A DNA stretch of 64,000 bases from Carettochelys insculpta (lineage: Eukaryota; Chordata; Testudines; Carettochelyidae), in NCBI RefSeq assembly GCF_033958435.1, contig NC_134137.1, forward strand, positions 123,726,001-123,790,000. Reading direction: 5' to 3'. Of the stretch, positions 11,344-22,289 are shown in pieces. A program made the translations under genes and the position numbers. The notes under the pieces were generated by a model. The model was not told where the DNA came from. It ran no database searches and saw only the letters and a list, made by a program, of their open reading frames with translations. Position 1 is the first letter of the stretch; the number at the start of each line of letters is the position of its first letter.

Positions 11344-13042
11344 GGCTGCATCTACACTAGGACATAAATTCAAATTTAAGGCAATCAGCTCCATTTTACC
11401 ATGTGACTGTCTTCACTGTAAATACCATTAGTTCGACTTAGGGTGCACTAATCTCGAGATTACAAAATCGCAGTTACCTGATGGGTGCGGCACCAAGCTA
11501 AATTCAGAAGTTCAATTAAAGGCCCGCATGGAAGCGCCACATCCTAAAATCAAATTCGTTAGCCTCCAGAGGCGTCTTGTGTGTAACCCACAGTGCCCCA
11601 TAGTGCTCTGCTCTGGCTGCTGCTCTCCAGTAACAGGAAGAGCGTGAATTTCCAAGCAGGAGCTGCAGGCCTCTAGTTGTGGGCTCCTGTTAGTATGAGA
11701 GCCTGAGAAATAACTTTCTTTCTTTCTTTGCTATTAGCAATATGAGCCCATCTGCTCATTCAAATAGGCCCTGCAGAGAGTTCGCAGCTCTGTCTCTACA
11801 CTTGCATTTTTTTTCTGCCCGCCATACCACGTGTCAACAAGGCTGTGCTGGGGGTCATGCTTGAGTAACACTCCGAGAAGCTTCTTCTCAGCGGTTTACG
11901 TTTGTGTATAAATCCCCTTCGCTCCCGCACAAGTGCCACACAGTCTGGGTCTTTCCCGTGCTCAGCCACCTCACGTGGGTAGCCCCCAACCCAATAAAAG
12001 GATGTGCCCATCATTTGGTGCTGACCATCCTGGTGGGTGCGTGTTTAGGTCTCCAAAGGCAGCAAAGATATTCAGGGGCTTTGCTGTCTCTGTGGGGAAG
12101 TCTCCCCCAGTGGCTAAGATACTGAGAGCTTTGCAGCTGCCCTGGGGAAGGACCACTTCAACTGGCCCCCCACTGACACTGCCTTCGCCCATACCAGGGC
12201 TTGCTACCACCGGGGGACAGTCTCATGAACTGAAGGGGCTGATTCTCCATGAAGGGACCATGTCAACTGGCCCCTCAGCACTTGCCTCCCCTTACCCCCA
12301 AAAACACAAGCTGCACCCCTGCCCCTCATCAATGAGATCTGGGGCTTCCACCATCACCTTCTTATACCTACAGAGACATTCTTTCTGTGTTGTTCTGTTT
12401 TGTCCCAGCTGAGAACGTGGTCATTGCACAGAAGCCTTACAGTGCACAAGAAAGCCAAGGACTCTTCCCAACAGAAATGTAATGAGGGGAGAAATCAACC
12501 ATTCTTTTTTCCTGCACTTTTCTATCCTCTTTCTTCTCACTTTAAAACACAGTCTGGGCACCTGCATTATTTTCAGGGATCACATGCATGCAATGACAGG
12601 AGGTGGGACACTCAGTGGATGGCCAGTTGAGAACACAGTTGGTGCACCCATGCTGGCAACATGGAGGCATGGGAAACCAAAAATTCTTTTTTCCTGCACT
12701 TTTCTATCCTCTTTCTTCTATCGTTGAGGGTCCCTGCGTTATTTTCAGGGATCGGCAGATTTTCAGGGATCGGGAGGGGAATGAGGAAAATGCAATGGGG
12801 GAAGATGATATCAAGACCACCGAGCATACCCAGAGTGCTACAGGGATGAGGGAACTATGGGATAGCTTCCCACAATGCACTACTGCAACAGACAATGTTA
12901 CCCAATTTGTGTTTGGCAGCAACGACTCGATTTTGTGCGGAGCCTGGTGGAAGCGAGGATGGTCAAATTCAAACTTATAAATTTCAGAATTAGAAAATTG
13001 ATATAAATAAATTTGAATTTCTCTCATAGTGTAGATGCAGCC
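11344..13042. mobile_element. 1.7-kb Harbinger-like non-autonomous transposon
   Basis: The ends are perfect 16-bp inverted repeats (GGCTGCATCTACACTA), with further similarity inward around AAATTCAAATTTA. TCA flanks both sides (11341-11343 and 13043-13045). The interior holds several overlapping open frames, the longest 159 codons at 11933-12412, but none shows transposase motifs. There is an internal tandem-like duplication: a 37-bp block starting ATTCTTTTTTCCTGCAC occurs at 12501 and 12683, and CAG(C/T)TGAGAAC occurs near 12408 and 12624. The word TTTTCAGGGATC recurs three times. The length is unusual for a MITE, and the element may be a deletion derivative of an autonomous one or carry captured sequence. 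Confidence 0.8.
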
Positions 13043-13045
13043 TCA

Positions 13046-14392
13046 GTCCCCTTCTTCTCCCCACACCCTCTGCCTATTCACCCACCCCACCACACACCCC
13101 ACCTGAGCTGAGTGCGAGTGTGGCACAGTTGAGAAGCTGATCCTGCAATTCTAGCACAGGTTGCAAAGAAAAGCTTGAATACACGACCTACTGAAACCAG
13201 TGCAGTGGATCGTGCCTGAGTTTGCAGACAGCATGGAAATAAGAGCACAGCCAGGCATGCGGTGTATCATTTTGATATTGTCAAAACCAAAAATCAAGAC
13301 ACTGGAAAAGGATGTGAAATACTCACCTGCTCAGCACTCTCTCTCTTCTCTTTCATCTACTGCAGCTCCCCCTGCAGCAGCAGAGATGGACAGAGGCAGG
13401 CTGAGCACTGCCCCATCTTTCTAAGCCCTTTTGGCCACCATTCCCCTCCTCACCGTATCACTGACTGAGAAGAGAAGGGGAGCAAAGGACAGAGGGACCA
13501 TCACGTTTCCCACCCTGCTCCTCCACTAGAAGAGGCCAGAGCAAGGGTTTTGCACTGTCTAGATCAGGTGATTCATTCACAGGTCTGCAGCTGCAAAGCA
13601 GTTTCCTGACAAGCTTTGGCTTTGAATAGTGCTGGCATGAAACACACTCCCCTATGTGCTGAGCATGAAAGTGTGGTGCATAATTCTTGGGATTTGGGGG
13701 GAGCCACACATCTGAAGCAAATATTTCACAGTTAGAAAAAATATCAAAGTTTTGTCTCATGTCATGGAAAACCGAGCCACTCTTCCTCGCCTCCCTGCCC
13801 CCCTCGCCTCCTCTCCTCGTTGCTCAACGGAAACTGGGGCAACCAATAAAAACGGGACATCTGGGCATTACCTCTGTCACGTAGGAATGACAAATTAAAT
13901 TAGAACACTTAATGCTTCATTGCTAGTCACACTGGCAGAAACACCCAGCTTATTTGCATATCCCTGAACAAGTATAGAGCCCTCCTTGACTGAGTAGCTG
14001 AAACTGAATAATACAACTTTTAAGAAACAAAAACTTTAAAAAAAATTATGAGGCCACCACAGAATTTGAAACTATACGGCAGAATCCAGAAATGTTGCCA
14101 CAGAGTTTAGGCCTATTTTATAATGGAGGACACAACATGGACCTGGACTGGACAATACAAAGCACAGTAAAGAGAATGAGTTAGGGCTTCTGCAGCCAAT
14201 AGATGGTCTCAGGATGAAGGTATATGCTGCAATAAGCAATGCACTTATCAAATGCTGCGCAGAACTTGGACTATGGCTCCATGATTCTTTTGCTGATTAC
14301 TGTCCCTGTAATACACCTGTCTACCCATCTGTCAAAAACCTATAGAAATGAAAATGTGTGTTAATAAAACGTTAAGGGTTAGGCTTGCTCAC
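13046..14392. other. non-coding stretch, about 1.3 kb
   Basis: Mixed C-rich and AT-rich sequence. No exon is recognisable. The 100-codon minus-strand frame at 13458-13760 shows no domain. Confidence 0.5.
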
Positions 14393-14395
14393 CTT

Positions 14396-15105
14396 GGCTA
14401 CGTCTACACGTGCACGCTACTTCGAAGTAGCTTATTTCGATGTTGCGACATCGAAATAGGCTATTTCGATGAATAACGTCTACACGTCCTCCAGGGCCGG
14501 CAACGTCGATGTTCAACTTCAACGTTGCGCAGCCCGACATCGAAATAGGCGCAGCGAGGGAACGTCTACACGCCAAAGTAGCACACATCGAAATAAGGGA
14601 GCCAGGCACAGCTGCAGACAGGGTCACGGGGCGGACTCAACAGCAAGTCGCTCCCTTAAAGGGCCCCTCCCAGACACACTTTCATTAAACAGTGCAAGAT
14701 ACACAGAGCCAACAACTAGTTGCAGACCCTGTATATGCAGCACGGACCCCCAGCTCCAGCAGCAGCAGCCAGAAGCCCTGGGCTAAGGGCTGCTGCACAC
14801 GGTGACCACAGAGCCCCGCAAGGGCTGGAGAGAGAGTATCTCTCAACCCCCCAGCTGATGGCCGCCATGGAGGACCCCGCTATTTCGATGTTGCGGGACG
14901 CGGATCGTCTACACGTCCCTACTTCGATGTTGAACGTCGAAGTAGGGCGCTATTCCCATCCCCTCATGGGGTTAGCGACTTCGACGTCTTGCCGCCTAAC
15001 GTCGATTTCAACTTCGAAATAGCGCCCAACACGTGTAGCCGCGACGGGCGCTATTTCGAAGTTACTGCCGCTACTTCGAAGTAGCGTGCACGTGTAGACG
15101 CAGCT
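14396..15105 (+). mobile_element. 710-bp Harbinger-like element, copy 1
   Basis: The terminal inverted repeats are about 36 bp and differ at only two positions. They run through CTACACGTGCACGCTAC and the palindrome CTACTTCGAAGTAG. A CTT duplication is visible outside (14393-14395 and 15106-15108). The outer 200 bp at each end are packed with ATTTCGATG, CTTCGAAGTAG and GACGTTC-like words, dense CpG in an otherwise CpG-poor window. The centre includes CCCTTAAAGGGCCCCTCCC and CAGCAGCAGCAG. A 711-bp inverted copy lies at 61436-62146, roughly 90 percent identical over the 318 bp I compared. No transposase is encoded. Confidence 0.85.
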
Positions 15106-15309
15106 CTTGTGACTTCTGCAATCCCATATTAACGCACCTACTCTGCTGTTTACACAACACTAAATCACATGCAGTGAGGTTCAGCCAGAGCATTACTTCA
15201 TACCCTAGCAGATATTCTTGTTTTTACTTAATGGGATCTTCATGCCTGCAGGAACAAGTACTGTAGCAAAACAAGTGGGAACATCAAATGCCTGGTCCTA
15301 AAGTCGGGG

Positions 15310-15437
15310 TGACATTATTTGTTATTTGTATTGCAGTAGTGCCTATGACCCCAGTCATGAGCCAAACCCCATTGTTCTAGTCCCTGAACAAACAGAACAA
15401 ACAAATGGCTCCCGTGGAGAAGCACTTACAGTCTGAG
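15310..15437 (-). mobile_element. LINE (L2/CR1-like) 3' tail relic
   Basis: On the minus strand it reads as the widespread amniote tail: CTGTAAGTGCTTCTCC, then GGGCC-poor middle words, then GTCATAGGCACTACTGC and AATACAAATAACAAAT. A plus-strand relative occurs at 35731-35830. The family name is from memory. Confidence 0.5.
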
Positions 15438-18400
15438 TAGAAGGTGAGGAAGAACAGCTGAAGGCAGAAAATTGACAGGGGAGCGTGAGGTAACAGTGGG
15501 ATCATGAGCAGTGTGAGAAGCACTACACGCCAGCAGGCTAATTGCTGTTGAGTGCTTTGTAAGTATTGCAGTAAATGAGTTTTAAGGAAGAATGGTGGCA
15601 TGGGAAAAAGCCCAAAGTTTGACAAACGAGCAATCCAGGGCTGGTCGTATTCATAGAACAGAGGTGGGAGCTGATATCTTGTTGGCTTAGAAGAGATGAG
15701 GGGGAGACTGGGCACAGGCCCTGAGGAGCTTACAACTGAAGACAAGTACCCCGCATTTGATGTGGTGTAGAAACAGGGGCTGTTGTTGGGAGAGATGTGG
15801 TTGAAGCATGTGGGCAGCAATGCTCCATGAAGTTGAAAATCGCTACCAAATTATTCATGTATCTTTGTCTTAGAGTCAAATTTCTTTTAAATTGGAATGA
15901 GGAACGTGTCTTTCTTTGGCAAGGCTGGGGAAAAATAATTCTCTAATCAAAAAATGAATTCAAGGAAGTAATTTGTAAGACTCAGGCATCAGATCCAACT
16001 CTAATTCAAGTAATTTCTCTATTTTACTTAATATGGCTTTATTGTGCTGAAACTGCCATTAACTGAAGTAATTGGAAAGTGTGGGGCTGGGGGTGGGAGA
16101 AATTGCCTCTTGCAATTTCATTTCCACATAGATGCTAAACACTGTGTCCATATTTCAATGTGCTGCCAATGTCAGACTGCAATCAGAGAGAAGCCTCTGG
16201 CCTTTTCCAAGAACAAAATGGGTCTCTGGTGGGCCCCAGTATATACATGGGTGCTGTGTCTAAACGAGTGGCAGCAGGTAGAGTACATAGACAGCACCCC
16301 CCCCCCTACAACATGCATAAATATCTGTGTGGATAGTGAGGTGGTGCTTCTATGCACAAAACCACAACAGAACCTCAGGGGAAACACCCTACAAGGCTCT
16401 CTATATCTCCATACCCCTGAGCCGTACCTCCCACCACTAACCGGCTATTTTTCACAAACAGTATAGTATCCCTGTTCCTCTCTTCTGACAGAGCCTTTCC
16501 CCACTGCAAGGAAACTCTGCAAGCAGGAAGAGGCTCTGACATGGGGAAAGCAGTGAAGAAAGCCTCTCAGACCTCCCCCGCTTCTGGAGTTTTCCCACTG
16601 CCCCCTTTCTCTGTGCACGTAGCTACACACCACAGTGTGGACACAGCCTGCTTTCCACTGCAGCACATATCTGAACCTACCACACATGTCACTGGTAATG
16701 TAAAAAAGGCCTGTGGGCATGTCTACATGTCTATGTAAGCTCAGACTCAGGATTCAGCCCAAGTTCCCCCACCCCATATGTATACACACATTTCTGTCTG
16801 ACTCAGGCCTGACTCCCAGACTCCACAGAGAGGTGGATTCAAGTCTGCTCCTGCTGGAATGCAGGTCCTAAACCCATGATGTTGAAGTGTGGATGCAACC
16901 CCAGACTCAGGCTCTGAGAGTTCATCAGAGCTATCCCGCAATCCCACAGGCTCTGTTCTTTGCCATTTCTGCCACAAGTGTAGCCAACCAGTTTCCAAGA
17001 AATGGAAGCAACCCCTCACCTCTTTGTGCACAAACAGCTGCTTGGCATGTAACTGTTCCATTTTGTTCTGACCACTCAGGCAAAAACCCAGTGACCTTTT
17101 CCTGAGCAGAATTCCTTTGCTGAGCATACCACCTCCTGCTCATGGAAGCACAGCCGGATCTGGGTGAATCTGCACTGCAAGGCAAGTGAAAAAGCTCCAT
17201 TTTAGTAAGAGTGACAGGAATGACCACACGTAACAAGGACTAATGAAGAAGTTAGCAGACCAGGGTCTACACTGGTCCAGTGCAGGGAGTGGATTAAGCA
17301 GTTGAGGACTGATACTGGAAAAACAGGGATACACATTTATCAAGACTGAGCTTGTTAACTTTATAGAGGGAATAGTATGATGAGATGGCCCACACTGGCA
17401 AGTACCTAGTAGCAAATATCTCCAATGGCCGGAGACAGGACATTAGCTGGTGAGGGCTCTGAACTACTGCAGTAAATTCTTTCCCAACTGTGTGACTGAT
17501 GGGTCTGGCTGGCATGCTCAGAATCTAACTGATCACTGTATCTGGGGTCCAGAAGGAATTTTCCCCGATCAGATTGTCAGACTGTGCGGTATTTTCACCT
17601 TCCCCTGCAGCATGGGGCACGGGTCACTTACTGGTTTAACTAGAGTAAATGGTGGATCCTTTGTACAGAGAACTCTTTCATATCCAGCACTCTATCTTCC
17701 AGAACTCTCAAATAACCAGCAATTTCTGGTCCTGGTGGAATCTCAAGGATTTTTTGTGAATCACCAAGGCACTAACCTTCTGTTCCCTGTTTGCTTGCGA
17801 GCACGTTGACCGTCCACTGCACCTCAGCAACTCACACATACTCCCGCAGAAGACAAGGTCTTCACCCCATCACACAGCGGTCTAAAGATTTTCTGTGATG
17901 AACTTATGGCTGATGTTCTGAAAAAGGCCAACAAGCAGGTTCAGTACCCATGAGAAAGATTACTGGCTAGAGGACAGGCAGAGAAAGACCTGGGCAAGCT
18001 GCAGATCTGGAAGAAAGAAGTGCAGTGCAGGAGCTGATGCTTGAGTGGGGCGGAGGGGAAAGAGCCGGAGCTGGCTGAGGGAGGTGAGCCGGGCCTGCAT
18101 GCAAGGAGGGTGAGCCAGAGCTGAGCGGGGTTAATGTGAGTTAAGTACAACTGCAAATTGCGCATTTTGAGGGATTACTGTACCTCCCTTGTTCTCTTAC
18201 CTGCACACAATTCTCTGTTCTTTGCACACTCTTGGGGCACCTACTGTACACGACCTTGTTCCTAGGGCTCAGGCATAATCCTGTTAATTTAGACACCCAT
18301 CTACATTGTTGTGTGGTCTCAGAGTGTAATCTTACACCCAGTGGGTTTGCAAGGTCTTTTACCACTGAGAGGAGCCCTACACAGCAATATCCTACTTAAC

Positions 18401-18593
18401 CTCTACTTATTAACAATCATCAAAACAGAATGCACATTCTAAGCATACAGTGCTCCCCACTCCCAATAAGGCAGGTGAATTTTTTCTCAATGGACAGTCA
18501 GGGTTAGGTCATCTGAGAATGCCAGCGTCTGCACAGTGTCATTAGCGGAGTGTTGTGGTCTGGCAGCTCTGAGTTTGACATCGTATCCTATAG
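15438..18593. other. non-coding stretch, about 3.2 kb
   Basis: No gene is recognised. A run of ten C lies at 16297-16306. Around 16715-16900 there are CATGTCTACATG and GTGTGGATGCAACC, possibly a worn MITE. The segment 17480-17720 (GGAATTTTCCCCGATCAGATTG, then TGCAGCATGGGGCACGG) resembles a dispersed reptile repeat I cannot name. It is followed by words like those in the Tigger-like elements (TCATATCCAGCACTC). Confidence 0.45.
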
Positions 18594-18596
18594 TTA

Positions 18597-18892
18597 GGCC
18601 AGGTCTACATTAGACTTTACAGTCGACTGTAGATACGTAATTCTAGCTATGGCAATTGTGTAGCTGGAATTGCCCTATCTACAATCAACTTACCTGGCTG
18701 TCCTCACAGAGGGAGGTCGACAGGAGGAGCTTAGCCATTGACCTCCCTTTCTCCTCGTGATATCGAGGAGCACAGGGGTTGACTGTCGACCCCAGATACT
18801 TCGATTTCACATGTCCCAACTAGGCAAGTGCAATCAAAACCCAGAAGATCGACTGTAACAGGGTTGATCTTCCAGGTAGTGAAGACATACCC
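18597..18892. mobile_element. 296-bp Harbinger-like MITE with TTA duplication
   Basis: The left end GGCCAGGTCTACATTAG and the inverted right end GGGTATGTCTTCACTAC are flanked by TTA on both sides (18594-18596 and 18893-18895). The interior contains GTCGACTGTAG and other CpG-bearing GTCGAC words. Non-coding. Confidence 0.75.
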
Positions 18893-18895
18893 TTA

Positions 18896-19484
18896 GTTCC
18901 AAAGAATTTCTTTTTGCACTCCAGATTATACAGTGAAACTTGAGTGTGGCTTATCTGCACCTTAACCAATCATTACTAAATGTTTCTAAGTAAAACAATT
19001 CCATCATACCCTCCCACACACACCATAGCTGATTTACATGTAGCAAAATGAATTATGTAACAGGCAGAAACAAAGAACCAGTAGATCATACAATGATAGA
19101 GAAGTGGGACTCATAAAGACTGATATATGATTTCTTGCCAGACAGAATGCTGTCAAACTAGGTTTTCTTTGACCATCTTAACATCTGTTTCTTTATCTGG
19201 TGATGGTGGACACGATCAGGACAGAACTGTCCTTTTAGCAGCTTGAGGTTACTTGTTCTAATGTAATTTAGATGGTATATGAGGACATGACTTATCACAT
19301 GACTGAGGCTCTCTCAAGATGGCTGTCGACAAAGGGCTTAGACTGTGCAATATGGCAACAGGAAAAGGCCTTTTGCTTATCATTCACCATGTTCAGTAAC
19401 AATTACCTCTCAGACCCATTTCAATGTGTGATGTGGCACTACCTCCTTTACTGAACAAAAACATTCATAAATATAGTATTGTCC
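18896..19484. other. non-coding stretch
   Basis: AT-rich, with no gene recognised. It may hold the unrecognised 3' flank of the Harbinger relic that follows. Confidence 0.4.
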
Positions 19485-20400
19485 TTCTTCTTTTGCCCAC
19501 GCAAGTCCATTACATGATAGCACAGGGCATCCCTGATTTTTTCTGCTGACCTGTTTCAGCTGCAATTGATGCATTTTCTGACTGAGTGTTCTGGTTCAAC
19601 AATCCATTACTGTTGTAGGTCTGTTCAGGGGAAAGGAGCTTATATTTGGCTCATCAAGGATTGTGGCTTGCTGTGTGTGTCATGATAATGCAGAAACTGG
19701 AATCTAGATGAGTCTATAAACAGTACCAGCGAGATTTCAGGCTGCCAAATGCACCCTCAGCCACCATTCTATCCCTGCTGAGAATGTAATTAAACTCCTT
19801 TGCTAGGCCTTCTGAGCTCAAGACGTGGTTTCATAAGGAAAGGTAGAAGAGTGTCAGCTGGGTCCCCCGGAATAACATGGGGAACAGTGACTTCATTTAT
19901 GACAATGTCCTTTGGTGGGTATTCAACCTATCAGCTTGTCCTGCCTGTCAGAAAGCCGTGCTATTATAAACCTTTCCAGTGCAATCATGTTGTCATTCAT
20001 AAACTGACCTCTGTGAGGCACCAGAGCTGCTATAACAATGGAGTAGTCCTCTCCATGCTTTCTGAACTTGTTTGTTCCTTGAGGAGGAGATGCTATGGGC
20101 AGATGAGTTTCATGAATAACCCCGTCACAATTTGGAAACCCATTCTCTCGAAGCCAGCGCCTATTTCAGGCATGTTGTTTGTGCCCAGCACCATTGGCTA
20201 CATTACATATCACCTCAGAAAGCACCACCATCACTTTACCCACAGTTGATTTTCCAGCACCAGGTTTGGTTCAAAACCAACCAAATTATTCTGGGAATAG
20301 GGGATTTTTATGCTTGGCCAAAAGAGTATCAATTATTTCCTCAGCTCTATCACAAGTTTGTGAACAGCTACATATGAGCAAACCAGTACACATGTACACA
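19485..20400 (-). pseudogene. PIF/Harbinger (HARBI1-type) transposase relic
   Basis: A DDE-superfamily transposase broken by stops and frame slips, read from about 20400 down to 19485. In order: GAGKSTVGKVMVVLSEVI (the helix before the catalytic domain), then FERMGFPNCDGVIHETHLPI. Next come PPQGTNKFRKHGEDYSIV and ALVPHRGQF. After a frame slip these are followed by IPGDPADTLLPFLMKP, then MVAEGAFGSLKSRW, and finally IRDALCYHVMDL. These match the conserved blocks of the DDE_4/HARBI1 family in the right order. The first catalytic Asp (GAIDGTH in the family) is replaced by His, while the second Asp (GDP) and the Glu (AEGAFG) are still visible. It is certainly inactive. A functional copy cuts and pastes DNA with 3-bp duplications, which is what many MITEs in this window show. 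No flanking terminal repeats of this copy were identified. Confidence 0.85.
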
Positions 20401-20579
20401 TACACTAAGTGCAGCCCTGTTCTGATCTCCTCTTACACCACTATGCTATTTACTTCTGTGGAATTACTCCTGAGCTCAACCAGTGTAAGTGTGATTGGAC
20501 ACAGCCCTCTGTCACACCTCCTTTCCCCCAACTCTGAGGCAGTTTCTGAATTTCAGGATTTACCTCGAGCTAAAGGGCA

Positions 20580-20885
20580 AAGGATTTCACATTATAAGGA
20601 CTTTTCTACATACTTTGTTTTATCTAACTCTTAATTTCCCCACCCCTCCTGCCGCTCCTCTGCTCTTCTCATTTGCCAACCCTGATAACACTTTTTCCAA
20701 TTTGTCAACCTTGATAACAATTTTTGGACCTCTGTGCTTTATATACTGAGTCTGTTCTGGTAAGACTATGGTCTGAAGAAGTGGGTCTGTCCCCAGAAAG
20801 CTCATCACCTAATTATTTTGCTAGTCTTCAAAGTGCTACATGACTGCTTTTTTGTTTTAATAGTGTAGCCTTGAAACACAGATGA
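20580..20885 (+). mobile_element. Penelope-type element 3' end, plus strand
   Basis: Homologous over about 300 bp to the 3' part of the Penelope relic at 21252-21540, but in the opposite orientation. Shared words include CTACATACTTTG, AACCCTGATAACACTTTTTC, CTCTGTGCTTTATATA, CTGAAGAAGTGGGTCTGTCC and AAAGTGCTACATGACTGC. Truncated before the coding region. Confidence 0.75.
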
Positions 20886-21251
20886 AAGTTTCCAGAGATA
20901 AGATAGTCATCAGCTGCAGTGGCTAACAGCTGAGGATACATCAGAACTAGAAACTATAGCATTTTGAACACCACACTGGAATGCCATTTTTCATTTGAGC
21001 AACTCTAATTGCTGCAAATATAAAATACGTTTTGAAAAACCAAGGGTAGGCAAATACAGTAAGTGATGTATTACCCTCATATCACAAGTAGGAAATCTTA
21101 AGCATGCAGAGACACTATTGTTAACTTTACTGATAATCTCAGAATATTGGGCAGGTACTTCTCCTTAAAGACCAAGCTCCTGGAGTCTAGGGACTGCATA
21201 AGAATCCTGACTGTTCAAAAACTAGCTGAAAGTCTATGTTGTCATATAACA
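20886..21251. other. spacer between convergent Penelope 3' ends
   Basis: Ordinary AT-rich sequence with no recognised feature. It lies between a plus-strand and a minus-strand Penelope 3' end that point towards each other. Confidence 0.5.
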
Positions 21252-22229
21252 GGCAGAGAGGTAGCCATGGTAGTCTGTGTTCTATCAAAACAAAAAGCAG
21301 TCATGTAGCACTTTAAAGACTAACAAAATAATGTATTAGGTGACAAGCTTTCATGGGACAGATCCACTACATCAGATCATAGCCTTACCAGAACACATAT
21401 ATAAAGCACAGAGGTCAAAAAATTGTTATCAAGGTTGACCAATCAGAAAAAGTGTTATCAAGGTTGGGAAATCAGAAGAGCAGAGAGATGGGTGCGGGGT
21501 AGAGTTAAGAGTGTGGTCAAACATCAAAGTATGTGGAAGAGTCCCTATAATGGGTAAGGTAATTGCTGTCCCTGTTCAAACCATGTGTTAATGTGTCGAA
21601 TTTGAATATGAATGTTAGTTCTGAGCATTCCCTCTGTAGACGCTTGTTAAAGTATCTTTTCAGCAGAACGCAAACTCTCAGGTCTTTAACAGAATGGCCC
21701 TCTCCATTAAAGTGCTGGCCGACAGGTTTGTGTATTTGGAGTTTTTTGATGTCTCCTCTATGTCCATTCATTCTTTGTCAAAGATTGTCTGCCGTTTGCC
21801 CTATATACGTGGTATGTGGGCATTCTTGGCACATGATGGCATATATGATGTTAGCTGAGGAACATGAGAATGTGCCTGTGAGTCTGTGAATAACCTGGTT
21901 AGGTCCAGTGATGGTATCTCCAGAATAGATATTTGGACAAAGTTGACAACAGGGCTTGTTGCAAGGAAAAGTTCCAGGATTAGCATGATCGTGGTATAGC
22001 CTGTGGTTGCTGGTGAGAATCCTCATAAGCTTGGGAGGTTGTCTTCAGGAAAGAACAGGCCTGCTACCTAGGGCCTTCTGGAGTTTGGCATCATGATTAA
22101 GGATAGGTTGTGGGTTATCAATGATGCGTTGCAGTGGTTTGAGTTGGGGGCTATAGGTAATGACCAGTGTTCTGTTCTTGGCTTTTTGGGGCCTATGTTG
22201 GAGTCATTGGTTTCTGGGTATTCATCTGG
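21252..22229 (-). mobile_element. Penelope-like retroelement, 5'-truncated
   Basis: Read on the minus strand, a coding relic (22180 down to 21517) is followed by a 3' non-coding region of about 265 bp. That region ends with the module CATGAAAGCTTGTCACC, TAGTCTTTAAAGTGCTAC and TGACTGCTTTTTGTTTTG. This ties the module scattered through the window to a Penelope-like element rather than to a tRNA-derived SINE. The reverse transcriptase part is missing except possibly its last residues. The 5' side ends at a hairpin (22208-22279). Confidence 0.8.
21517..22180 (-). pseudogene. Penelope-like element GIY-YIG endonuclease region
   Basis: This is the C-terminal endonuclease region of a Penelope-like polyprotein, the nuclease such elements use to nick their target. 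The linker carries SPQLKPLQRIIDNP and PPKLMRILTSNH. Next is a Cys-rich knuckle (PCNKPCCQLCPN). The GIY-YIG core follows as IIYAIMCQEC and TTYIGQTADNL, then MNGHRGDIKK, then VGQHFNGEGHSVKDLRV. A single in-frame TGA interrupts the frame between ADNL and QRMNGH, at about 21780. A second break, a stop or slip, lies just upstream of 22026. The remainder to 21517 is open. The order Cys-knuckle, GIY, YIG, NGHR and GH is that of vertebrate Penelope-like elements. Within PLEs I think of the Neptune group, from memory. Inactive copy. Confidence 0.85.
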
Positions 22230-22279
22230 CCCTGTCGATTCATTTTTTTTACTTCTCCCAGATGAATACCCAGAAATCA
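22208..22279. repeat. 22-bp hairpin at the 5' edge of the Penelope relic
   Basis: Arms 22208-22229 and 22258-22279 are complementary with one mismatch (core TTCTGGGTATTCATCTGG) across a 28-base loop that contains a T-run. The left arm belongs to the Penelope relic, and the right arm is an inverted copy of the same words. This looks like an inverted-twin junction of the kind these elements leave. Confidence 0.7.
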
Positions 22280-22289
22280 GTGGTGTCTC

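Noticed and set aside
11933..12412. 159-codon plus-strand open frame
   Set aside because: Inside a non-autonomous transposon, with no transposase or DNA-binding motifs and overlapping frames of similar length on both strands.
14469..14786. 105-codon open frame present in both copies of the 710-bp element (also 61756-62073, minus strand)
   Set aside because: Roughly 30 differences in 318 bp fall at all codon positions and include many CpG-type changes. No known motif. It is open because the copies are collinear and C-rich.
15377..15820. 147-codon minus-strand open frame
   Set aside because: It overlaps a LINE tail relic, and no conserved motif or splice context is recognisable.
19800..20249. 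149-codon plus-strand open frame
   Set aside because: It is antisense to the Harbinger transposase relic. The minus strand gives the recognisable protein blocks.
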